Origin: Candidatus Delongbacteria bacterium
Lineage (GTDB): Bacteria > JAGOEH01
Assembly (NCBI GenBank): GCA_017997825.1
Contig: JAGOEH010000216.1
Location: 1-5,248, forward strand
Length of the DNA: 5,248 nucleotides
Direction of reading: 5' to 3'
Shown here: one piece after another, positions 1 to 5,248 of the stretch
How the letters are laid out: every line of letters begins with the position of its first letter
Numbering within the stretch: the first letter of the stretch is position 1
Notes under the pieces: model-generated
What the model was told of the DNA's origin: nothing
Database searches by the model: none
The model's input: only the letters and a program-made list of their open reading frames with translations
Position numbers and translations under genes: made by a program

Positions 1-394
1 ACACATGGCCGTGAAAGGTATGCACCAGCACCAGCCTGCGCCGAAATAACAGTCGGCAGAACAATGCCGCGGATCGCCCGATAAATCCCGCTTTGGCGGT
101 ATGGGTATGAATTAGATGGGGTTGATAGGTCAGAATTTCCCGGACCAATCTAAAAAAGGCAATGGTATCTTTCCACAGATTGATTTCACGCTGAAGCGAA
201 GGGATCCGATGGACGGTTATCCCGTGCTCTTCGGCCAGGTAGTCCATGTTGCCCTCATCCGGGGATTCGTAACCCGCCACCAGCCGGGTGGTATACCGGG
301 AGTTCCGGAACGCATCCGCCAGCAAAATGGTATGGATGGCTGGACCTCCCACATTTAACCGGGCGATGACCCGCAAAATTCGAATCGTTTCCAT
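1..394 (-). CDS. Family-4 (GT4-type) glycosyltransferase, N-terminal part, cut by window edge
   Basis: This partial gene is read from ATG at 394-392 down to the left edge, giving 131 residues without a stop; the C-terminal catalytic half lies outside. What is seen: a first beta strand and glycine loop (RVIARLNVGGPAIHT, residues 8-22), then HTHTAKAGFIGR (96-107) and HTFHGHV (125-131). These are characteristic of the acceptor-binding N-terminal Rossmann domain of GT-B-fold, GT4-type glycosyltransferases of polysaccharide biosynthesis. Such enzymes work at the cytoplasmic face of the inner membrane, moving a sugar from an NDP-sugar to a lipid-linked or growing glycan. The start is fixed by an in-frame TGA directly before the ATG. 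No good Shine-Dalgarno sequence is visible, so translation may be weak or coupled to the epimerase gene that ends 33 nt upstream. Donor and acceptor cannot be told. The family call is firm; the specific function is unknown. Confidence 0.85.
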   Translation of the reverse strand, partial: METIRILRVIARLNVGGPAIHTILLADAFRNSRYTTRLVAGYESPDEGNMDYLAEEHGITVHRIPSLQREINLWKDTIAFFRLVREILTYQPHLIHTHTAKAGFIGRSAALFCRLLFRRRLVLVHTFHGHV

Positions 395-427
395 TCAATC
401 CGGAACTGAATACAGGGTTTTCACTTA

Positions 428-1399
428 TTATCCATTCAGGGTTTTCCGGCAATCCTCAATAATATCCCGCAGTATCTTGTCCAGGGATATGGTGGGTTTG
501 AAGCCGGTCAATTCCATCAACAGACCGGTATCCGGCTGTCGGTGGCGCATATCCTCGAATCCCTCTTCATAGGCCTGATGATAAGGGATATAAACCAGTT
601 CGGACGAGGAACCGGTCATGATACGGATCTTTTCCGCCAGTGACTCGATGGAAATCGGCTGGTCATTTCCTATATTGACGACCCGGCCGATGGCGTTTTC
701 CTGCTCCAGCAACAGCACAATGGCCCGGATCACATCCTGAACATCCGTGAAACAACGGGTCTGCTTGCCGTCGCCATAAACCGTCAGCGGTTTGTTCTCC
801 AGCGCCTGCTTGACCAGCCGCGGCACCACCATCCCATAACGCCCGGTTTGACGGGGGCCGATGGTGTTGAAAAACCGGCCGATAATGACCGGCAATTGAT
901 AGGTCCGGTGATAGGCCAGGGCCAAAAACTCATCAATGGCTTTCGAACAGGCGTAACTCCAACGGTGTTTGCTGGTCGGCCCGATCACCATGTCATCCTC
1001 TTCCTTGAAGGGCAAGTGATCGCTCTTACCGTAAACCTCACTGGTGGAAGCCACAAAAACCTTCTTCCGATATCGGTTGGCAATCTTCAATACCATCTCG
1101 CTGCCCAAAATATTGGTCTCGATCACCGACACCGGCTTTTCTACAATCAGTTCCACACCGACCGCCGCCGCCAGATGGATGACTCCATCACACTCCGACA
1201 CCAGCCGGTCCATCACCGAATGATTCAAAATACTCTCTACCGCAAAATGATAGTGAGAATGGGAAACGAACGGTTTAATATTTTCAAAACTTCCGGTGGA
1301 AAGATCATCGATTACCATCACCGAATGCCCCTGCCTGAGCAAAAACTCACTCAGATGGAATCCGATGAATCCAGCACCACCTGTAATAAGATATTTCAT
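428..1399 (-). CDS. NAD-dependent nucleotide-sugar epimerase/dehydratase (extended SDR family)
   Basis: This complete 323-aa protein has the usual length for the extended short-chain dehydrogenase family that includes GalE, UDP-glucuronate epimerase and UDP-xylose synthase. Residues 7-13 (GGAGFIG) form the NAD-binding glycine motif and Asp31-Asp32 follow beta-2, where the NAD ribose is held. The catalytic set is present: Ser120 in STSEVYG and the pair Tyr149/Lys153 in YACSK. RFFNTIGPRQ (175-184), VYGDGKQTRCFTDVQD (207-222) and the C-terminal DMRHRQPD (283-290) are typical nucleotide-sugar-binding segments. The reaction is oxidation of a UDP-sugar at C4, followed by epimerisation or decarboxylation; substrate and product cannot be decided by eye. 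The enzyme is cytosolic. Its neighbour downstream is a GT4 glycosyltransferase, so a role in LPS, O-antigen or exopolysaccharide sugar supply is likely. The ATG at 1399 has AAGGGG six nt upstream, and the glycine motif sits at the expected distance from this start. Confidence 0.92.
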   Translation of the reverse strand: MKYLITGGAGFIGFHLSEFLLRQGHSVMVIDDLSTGSFENIKPFVSHSHYHFAVESILNHSVMDRLVSECDGVIHLAAAVGVELIVEKPVSVIETNILGSEMVLKIANRYRKKVFVASTSEVYGKSDHLPFKEEDDMVIGPTSKHRWSYACSKAIDEFLALAYHRTYQLPVIIGRFFNTIGPRQTGRYGMVVPRLVKQALENKPLTVYGDGKQTRCFTDVQDVIRAIVLLLEQENAIGRVVNIGNDQPISIESLAEKIRIMTGSSSELVYIPYHQAYEEGFEDMRHRQPDTGLLMELTGFKPTISLDKILRDIIEDCRKTLNG

Positions 1400-1405
1400 T
1401 CACGT

Positions 1406-1411
1406 CCCCTT
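1406..1411 (-). promoter_or_regulatory. Ribosome binding site of the epimerase gene
   Basis: On the minus strand AAGGGG lies six nt before the ATG at 1399. It is a near-consensus Shine-Dalgarno sequence and supports this start. Confidence 0.7.
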
Positions 1412-1509
1412 GGTTGGTTTTCCATGACGGTGTCAGATAAAACAGGCTTCGAACCGGCTTACACTTCCCGGCGGATGCCTTTCATACGGAACAACCATTG
1501 TTATTCATT

Positions 1510-1538
1510 AAAATATATCATCTTCAGGCAAAAGACAA
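1510..1538 (-). promoter_or_regulatory. Candidate sigma-70 promoter for the leftward epimerase-glycosyltransferase unit
   Basis: On the minus strand TTGTCT (1538-1533) is followed after 17 nt by TATTTT (1515-1510). An overlapping alternative -10, TATATT (1517-1512), gives a 15-nt spacer. The area is locally AT-rich, in contrast to its flanks. Transcription would start near 1503 and give a leader of about 100 nt before the ATG at 1399. Both hexamers deviate from consensus, so this is a candidate only. Confidence 0.4.
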
Positions 1539-1581
1539 GTCATTTTTTTCATTATTTCACCCCAGTCCGGACACCCCGGCA

Positions 1582-1807
1582 GGGTAATCGGTTTCTACCG
1601 GTATCCCCGTCTACCAAGGATTGATTTGATCAATCCCCTCAAACAATCCACCCAGGGTCGGCGGAGCACTCCGGCCCAAAATACCCCCATCGATAAGCCG
1701 ATGACCTCACTCCGTCCAATCATTATCCCTCAAATCCCAACTTACCATTTTGCTGGGGTCTCTCTCCAGAACCCCAAATAGAATGAATGATCAGACACAC
1801 GCTGATC
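1582..1807. repeat. Cluster of six short inverted repeats in the divergent intergenic region
   Basis: Six potential hairpins follow one another: 1582-1607 (3 bp, a 2x2 internal loop, then 6 pairs including one G-T wobble around a TTCT loop); 1618-1636 (GGATTGA/TCAATCC, 7 bp, 5-nt loop); 1660-1676 (GGAG/CTCC core of 4 bp plus 2 pairs across a bulge); 1688-1703 (CATCG/CGATG, 6-nt loop); 1754-1776 (TGGGGT/ACCCCA, 11-nt loop); 1789-1807 (GATCAG/CTGATC, 7-nt loop). None is followed by a T-tract on either strand, so they are not ordinary intrinsic terminators. They could be operators, an intergenic repeat or a structured RNA. Several of the stems are short enough to arise by chance. Confidence 0.35.
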
Positions 1808-1864
1808 CCTGCCGTCATTTGTGATCGGCCTCCAATCCCTAATAAGGAAATATTAAAAACAATC

Positions 1865-1893
1865 TTGACAAAAAATAAAAAAAAGAGTATAAT
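1865..1893 (+). promoter_or_regulatory. Perfect-consensus sigma-70 promoter of the RelA/SpoT-like - mpl - PilZ operon
   Basis: TTGACA at 1865-1870 and TATAAT at 1888-1893 are separated by exactly 17 nt; both hexamers match the consensus at every position. The spacer is almost all adenine, including an A8 run (1877-1884), and the 25 nt upstream are A-rich in the manner of an UP element. The predicted start of transcription is near 1900. This places a leader of roughly 43 nt before the ATG at 1943 and rules out the upstream in-frame ATGs at 1787 and 1892 as starts for this transcript. It is probably a strong housekeeping promoter. Confidence 0.85.
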
Positions 1894-1930
1894 GGTCTAT
1901 GCAAAACCCGGTTACCCTAATGCATCATTC

Positions 1931-1935
1931 AAGGA
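1931..1935 (+). promoter_or_regulatory. Ribosome binding site that decides the start at 1943
   Basis: AAGGA lies seven nt before the ATG at 1943. The in-frame ATG at 1787 has no comparable site, and the one at 1892 lies partly inside the -10 box. Confidence 0.75.
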
Positions 1936-1942
1936 TTCCCAA

Positions 1943-3460
1943 ATGTTTTTAGAAAAATTCCCCCTGACCAATCACCGGACCTTGGTGCCGGTCAATGAAA
2001 TCAATATCATTTTGTATAGCCATTTGCTTTACCAGAATGAACCGGACGATGTCGCCATGTTCTGGAAAGATTATTCCTATTTTGATCCCACCATTGTCGA
2101 AAACCGGGACCGAAAATTCCACTTTATCGAATTGACCAAACTGAGGCTGGACAGCAAACACTTTCGTAAAAAGCTGAATACCTATCTGAATGTCAAGTTC
2201 AACCCGGTCAATTTTTATCAGCCGCTGGAAATGAACCTGATCAAGTTCAGCCTTCTGGCAGCCGAATCCAGCATCATTCTCCAGAGTATTCTGCAGCGGG
2301 CGGCATTGCCGGCTTTTGTAGAGTCGGTATTGGCTGAATCGGAACAGGTAGCGGAAACCAATGATATTATCGAGCTGATCCAGATTTATAAAAACAGTAC
2401 CGATTTGCGGACCCGATACGAAGTTCTGCGCAAAACCAGCCTGGGGTTTCTGCTGGGGCGGGTCAAAAATTGCCTCTCTTTCCAAAAGGCTCCCAAATAT
2501 CATAAGTATCTGGATCGCCTTTTCAAATCCCAGCTGCAGCTCGATAATACCCGTCACATCCAGGACAGCTTCACCCTCTATTACTGGCTGAATCCCGATG
2601 ACCAAATCGTATTTTATGATAATGAAACCGATGCTCAGACCGCCTATGAAAATGATAAACGGGAACGGGACAAAAAGGGGAAAATGATCCATCCGATCCA
2701 GCATGAGACCATCACCCCCGTCGTCTCGCTCAATGGAAACATTATCCTGAGGTATATCAGTCGAATTAAAAATTTCAACGGGCAAAAAGATGACTATACC
2801 TCCATCATCGAAAAGATTGTCAGGAAAAATCTGCTCTATCCCAACGAGATTACCGATATCTACGGGATCACATTTGTGGTGAGGGGGGAAAAGGAAATTT
2901 TGAGTCTAAAAACTGAATTGGAAGACTCACTGGGAGGAACCAACACCCGAAAGGATGAAAAGAAGATTCAGAAAGCGCCCATTTCAGAGTATATCAGCCA
3001 GAACAGCGGGGAGTATTTCAAGATATGGAAAGCCATCTATGACATTACGCTGCCGCATGAGCGGCTGGAAATCATTATGGGTCAGATTAACAATATCAAG
3101 GAAGATATTCAGGTTCTTCAGCAGGTTATCAGGAACACCCCCCCGCAAGGCGAGACTCAGAAATCGCTGGAATTTGTTCAGACCTATATCCAGAAAAAGG
3201 AACGGGAACTGGATCATTTGAAGCGGATTAAAATGATGTATGACAATAAATCCTTTGATCTTCAGGTGGAGATTCAGATCCAGGATCTGCAATCCTATCT
3301 GTTGTCGAGATGTTTCGGTAGTTCGACCGAACATGCGGCATTGAAGCGGGAGCAGGTCTTACGCTCATCGCTTTATAAACTCTATCCGAAACAAATCTAT
3401 GAACCGTTTCTGATGAAGCTTCGCGAGAAATTTTTAGCCAAATATATCCAAAGGAGCTAA
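1943..3460 (+). CDS. Uncharacterised protein with divergent RelA/SpoT-like nucleotidyltransferase domain
   Basis: The predicted protein has 505 residues. The frame is open from 1787 (557 aa), but promoter and ribosome site put the start at 1943. Residues 1-255 form a mostly helical domain that I do not recognise; no HD-hydrolase motif is visible. Residues about 262-480 align by eye with the (p)ppGpp synthetase fold: RIKN followed by SIIEK (274-291, like R-x-K-x-x-S-x-x-x-K), DIYGITFVV (305-313, like D-x-x-G-I-R), a strand IYDITLP (365-371), VEIQIQ (442-447, like E-I-Q-I-R) and TEHAALK (462-468, like the EH-x-x-x-YK end). Asp305, Glu443 and Gln445 are kept. The arginine of the GIR motif is Thr310, the arginine of EIQIR is Gln447, and no clear GYxSxH is found. 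A charged helical pair (about 372-432) is inserted before the Glu443 strand. No signal peptide or membrane segment is seen. It is the first gene of an operon with mpl and a PilZ gene. It may be a divergent nucleotidyltransferase or an inactive sensor; the function is unknown. Confidence 0.8.
   Translation: MFLEKFPLTNHRTLVPVNEINIILYSHLLYQNEPDDVAMFWKDYSYFDPTIVENRDRKFHFIELTKLRLDSKHFRKKLNTYLNVKFNPVNFYQPLEMNLIKFSLLAAESSIILQSILQRAALPAFVESVLAESEQVAETNDIIELIQIYKNSTDLRTRYEVLRKTSLGFLLGRVKNCLSFQKAPKYHKYLDRLFKSQLQLDNTRHIQDSFTLYYWLNPDDQIVFYDNETDAQTAYENDKRERDKKGKMIHPIQHETITPVVSLNGNIILRYISRIKNFNGQKDDYTSIIEKIVRKNLLYPNEITDIYGITFVVRGEKEILSLKTELEDSLGGTNTRKDEKKIQKAPISEYISQNSGEYFKIWKAIYDITLPHERLEIIMGQINNIKEDIQVLQQVIRNTPPQGETQKSLEFVQTYIQKKERELDHLKRIKMMYDNKSFDLQVEIQIQDLQSYLLSRCFGSSTEHAALKREQVLRSSLYKLYPKQIYEPFLMKLREKFLAKYIQRS
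3451..3456 (+). promoter_or_regulatory. Ribosome binding site of mpl, inside the end of the preceding gene
   Basis: AAGGAG lies six nt before the ATG at 3463 and overlaps the last codons of the upstream gene, whose TAA is at 3458-3460. This suggests translational coupling. Confidence 0.85.
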
Positions 3461-3462
3461 AA

Positions 3463-4893
3463 ATGCAGAAAATATATATTCTGGGAATTTGCGGTACAGC
3501 TATGGCGACGATTGCGATATTGCTGAAGGAAAAAGGACTTGAGGTGGTCGGATCCGACACGGGGATCTTTCCGCCAATGTCCGATCTATTGAAAAAATAT
3601 CAAATTCCGGTCCATGAATCATTTACGGAGGATCATATCATACAATCCGGTGCCGATCTGTTTGTGATCGGGAATGCTATAACACGCAACAATCTCGAGC
3701 TGGAATATATTCTGGATCACAAGTTGCCTTACTGTTCCGGAGCAGAAGCCTTACGGCGGTTTTTTCTGTGGGAAAGCCGAAACATCATTGTAACGGGGAC
3801 TCATGGCAAGACCACCACCACCAGTATGCTGGCTTACATATTCAATTATGCTCCGGATTCTCCCGGTGCGTCGTTCTTTATTGGCGGCCTGATGGAGAAT
3901 TTTCAAACCTCGGCGGCCTATCATCCCCACGCCCCCTATTTTATTTTGGAAGGGGATGAGTACGATACCGCATTCTTTGACAAGCGTTCCAAGTTTATTC
4001 ATTATTTGCCGGAGACTGTCATCATTAACAATCTTGAGTTTGATCATGCCGATATTTTTACCAGCCTGCCTGAAATCCAGAAGTGTTTTCATCATCTGGT
4101 CCGGATCATTCCCCGCAATGGGCTGGTGATCTATAATGGGGATGAACCCCATATCCAGCCGGCGCTGAAAGAGGTTCATTGTCCGGCCTTGACCTTTGGA
4201 ACTCAATCGCATCATGATCTGGTGGTTGAATATCACGGCATCAATCCCCAGGGCTTGACCGTTGGGTCATTCCATTACCAAAACCGGACTTATCCGGTCA
4301 GTCTGCAGGTATTGGGGGAACACAATCTGATGAACGCCGCAGGGGCATTTCTGGCGGCCCAGCATTACCGGATTCCCGTTCCGGCCATTCTGCAGGCCCT
4401 TAGCCGGTTTAAAGGCGCCCGCCGCCGGCTCAGCAAAATCTGGGAGGGCGCCCATAAAGTCCTTTATGACGATTTTGCCCATCATCCGACTGCCATCTCA
4501 AAAACCCTGGCTACTCTCCACCAGCTTTATCCCGACTACCAAATCATCCTGTGTCAGGAATTTTCCAATAATACCTCCTACCGAAATATCCACCAAAAGG
4601 CTTATATCCACGCTTTCTCTCCCGCCAGGACCGTCTTATTCAAGCTCCATCCCCGCTACTATCGATTACCGGAAACAGAAAAACTAAAGCTGGATGAGCT
4701 AACGCACGATCTGGCAGACCAGGGCATCCAGGCCTCCTTTTTCGCCAACACCTCCGATCTTTTCCAAACCCTGATCCCCCTGATCCATCCCCGCCAAAAA
4801 CAGGTTATTCTGGTCGGTGGGAGCGCCACGTTTGACGGATTGCTTCATCAGTTGAAAACCTATCTAACTCATACCTTTCATGGCAAGGAGTAG
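3463..4893 (+). CDS. mpl: UDP-N-acetylmuramate:L-Ala-gamma-D-Glu-meso-DAP ligase (Mpl), murein recycling
   Basis: This 476-aa cytosolic Mur-family ligase joins the tripeptide L-Ala-gamma-D-Glu-meso-DAP, recovered from old peptidoglycan, to UDP-MurNAc with ATP hydrolysis, bypassing MurC, MurD and MurE. N-terminal domain: GICGTAMATIA (8-18) and SDTGIFPPMS (31-40), which binds the UDP-sugar. Central ATPase domain: P-loop TGTHGKTTT (111-119, Lys116), EGDEYDTAFFDKRSKF (163-178), NNLEFDHADIF (189-199) and GEHNLMNAAGA (285-295). C-terminal domain: FKGARRRL (316-323) and YDDFAHHPTAI (335-345). EYDTAFFDKRSKF and DDFAHHPTA separate Mpl from MurC. Length is close to the usual 450-460. One oddity is that the EPRSNT-type segment common in this family reads EFSNNT here (366-371), with Ser368 in the arginine position. 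The gene starts 2 nt after the RelA/SpoT-like gene and ends 3 nt before the PilZ gene. Confidence 0.95.
   Translation: MQKIYILGICGTAMATIAILLKEKGLEVVGSDTGIFPPMSDLLKKYQIPVHESFTEDHIIQSGADLFVIGNAITRNNLELEYILDHKLPYCSGAEALRRFFLWESRNIIVTGTHGKTTTTSMLAYIFNYAPDSPGASFFIGGLMENFQTSAAYHPHAPYFILEGDEYDTAFFDKRSKFIHYLPETVIINNLEFDHADIFTSLPEIQKCFHHLVRIIPRNGLVIYNGDEPHIQPALKEVHCPALTFGTQSHHDLVVEYHGINPQGLTVGSFHYQNRTYPVSLQVLGEHNLMNAAGAFLAAQHYRIPVPAILQALSRFKGARRRLSKIWEGAHKVLYDDFAHHPTAISKTLATLHQLYPDYQIILCQEFSNNTSYRNIHQKAYIHAFSPARTVLFKLHPRYYRLPETEKLKLDELTHDLADQGIQASFFANTSDLFQTLIPLIHPRQKQVILVGGSATFDGLLHQLKTYLTHTFHGKE
4885..4890 (+). promoter_or_regulatory. Ribosome binding site of the PilZ gene, inside the end of mpl
   Basis: AAGGAG lies six nt before the ATG at 4897 and immediately before the TAG of mpl (4891-4893). 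This is the same arrangement as at the mpl start and suggests translational coupling. Confidence 0.85.
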
Positions 4894-4896
4894 ACA

Positions 4897-5248
4897 ATGA
4901 TCGACAAAGTTCGGGACGGCAAAGAGCGACGAGTTCTAAAACGCCGGCATCTGCTGTTTTATCTTGAAATATCCAACAAACCGACCGGCGAGATTCTGGG
5001 TCACTTAGGTGATATTACGGTTGACGGCCTGATGATCATTTCTCCTCGTTTAATCCCAATCGGTCAGCGCCTGGATGTCATGGTTTCACTTCCCAATCTG
5101 AAGGAATTCGATCAGAGCCGTTTCGAAGCCCAGGTCGAAACCCTGTGGTCTCATCCGGATTTCAACACCGTGATCAACTGCTACGGCTCCCGGCTCGTTT
5201 ATATTCATACTGATATCCCCAGTCTGATCCAGCATCTGATTCGGGTTC
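4897..5248 (+). CDS. PilZ-domain protein (putative c-di-GMP receptor), C-terminus cut by window edge
   Basis: The first 117 residues are present and no stop is reached; single-domain PilZ proteins are often about 110-130 aa, so only a few residues may be missing. A basic N-terminus carries RVLKR (12-16), matching the R-x-x-x-R c-di-GMP contact motif. DITVDG (39-44) matches the second motif, (D/N)-x-S-x-x-G, with threonine in place of serine. In between and after are the expected beta-barrel strands: LLFYLEIS (19-26), LMIISPRLIPIGQRLDVMVSL, and a later ETLW strand. No membrane segment or second domain is seen. Proteins of this class bind c-di-GMP and act as adaptors on motility, secretion or envelope machinery, but some bind no nucleotide. 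It is the third gene of the operon, 3 nt after mpl, so it may act on envelope metabolism. The domain call is good; ligand binding is not shown. Confidence 0.85.
   Translation, partial: MIDKVRDGKERRVLKRRHLLFYLEISNKPTGEILGHLGDITVDGLMIISPRLIPIGQRLDVMVSLPNLKEFDQSRFEAQVETLWSHPDFNTVINCYGSRLVYIHTDIPSLIQHLIRV

Larger units (their letters stand above)
1400..1942. other. Divergent intergenic region, 543 nt, non-coding
   Basis: This gap separates two units that read away from each other. From left to right it holds the epimerase leader (1400-1503), an AT-rich stretch with the leftward promoter candidate (about 1501-1555), a GC-richer stretch with short inverted repeats (about 1582-1807), an A-rich segment with a strong rightward promoter (about 1840-1893), and a short 5' leader (about 1900-1942). 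No reading frame in it has a credible start, ribosome site and protein-like translation. No tRNA or recognisable riboswitch was seen. Confidence 0.75.

Noticed and set aside
255-452. Small minus-strand frame across the junction of the epimerase and glycosyltransferase genes.
   Set aside because: The frame starting at 394 gives clear GT4 motifs over the same bases; this one is out of frame with both genes.
1446-1463. GGTTCGAAGCC on the minus strand resembles a tRNA T-loop.
   Set aside because: The flanking bases form only a poor T-stem, and no acceptor stem, anticodon arm or D-arm can be built around it.
848-1624. Open frame of 258 codons on the plus strand opposite the epimerase gene.
   Set aside because: The epimerase on the other strand has a complete set of SDR motifs. 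This frame runs into the non-coding region and has no protein-like character.
1754-1776. GC-rich hairpin TGGGGT/ACCCCA as a possible intrinsic terminator.
   Set aside because: There is no run of T after it on either strand, and no gene ends next to it.
1787-1942. 52-residue N-terminal extension of the RelA/SpoT-like protein.
   Set aside because: It has no ribosome site at 1787, spans the consensus promoter, and its translation is rich in low-complexity lysine produced by the A-tract.
1949-2785. Open frame of 278 codons on the minus strand opposite the RelA/SpoT-like gene.
   Set aside because: It is an antisense shadow; the plus-strand frame has promoter, ribosome site, operon context and recognisable motifs. 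The antisense translation shows no family features.
3751-4236. Open frame of 161 codons on the minus strand inside mpl.
   Set aside because: It lies opposite the conserved P-loop and EYDTAFFDKRSKF coding region of mpl and resembles no known protein.

Overview
The window looks like a piece of a Gram-negative bacterial chromosome with intermediate GC content. It contains Mpl, the murein tripeptide ligase, which is typical of Proteobacteria and their relatives, together with a PilZ-type protein. The flavour of the set suggests a delta-proteobacterial (Desulfobacterota-like) organism. That placement is inference from protein style only; there is no rRNA or other marker gene here.

Left part, minus strand (1-1399). 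Two surface-polysaccharide genes read leftwards. The first is a complete 323-aa NAD-dependent nucleotide-sugar epimerase/dehydratase (428-1399). It is followed after 33 nt by the first 131 residues of a family-4 glycosyltransferase, which runs off the left edge. One would make an activated sugar and the other would transfer a sugar during assembly of O-antigen or exopolysaccharide.

Middle (1400-1942). This is a 543-nt divergent non-coding region. It holds a plausible leftward promoter, a stretch with six short inverted repeats (about 1582-1807), and a perfect-consensus sigma-70 promoter reading rightwards (TTGACA, 17 nt, TATAAT at 1865-1893). That promoter lies inside the longest open frame, so the next gene is re-started at 1943, where there is a good Shine-Dalgarno sequence.

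Right part, plus strand (1943-5248). Three tightly packed genes form an operon, with gaps of 2 and 3 nt, and each downstream AAGGAG site lies at or next to the preceding stop. They encode (1) a 505-aa protein whose C-terminal half looks like a divergent RelA/SpoT-type nucleotidyltransferase domain interrupted by a helical insertion; (2) Mpl, which recycles cell-wall tripeptide onto UDP-MurNAc; and (3) a short PilZ-domain protein, a putative c-di-GMP receptor, cut by the right edge. A ppGpp-synthetase-like protein, a peptidoglycan-recycling ligase and a c-di-GMP-type receptor under one strong promoter is the most interesting arrangement in the window. Whether either nucleotide signal is really made or sensed cannot be decided from the sequence alone.
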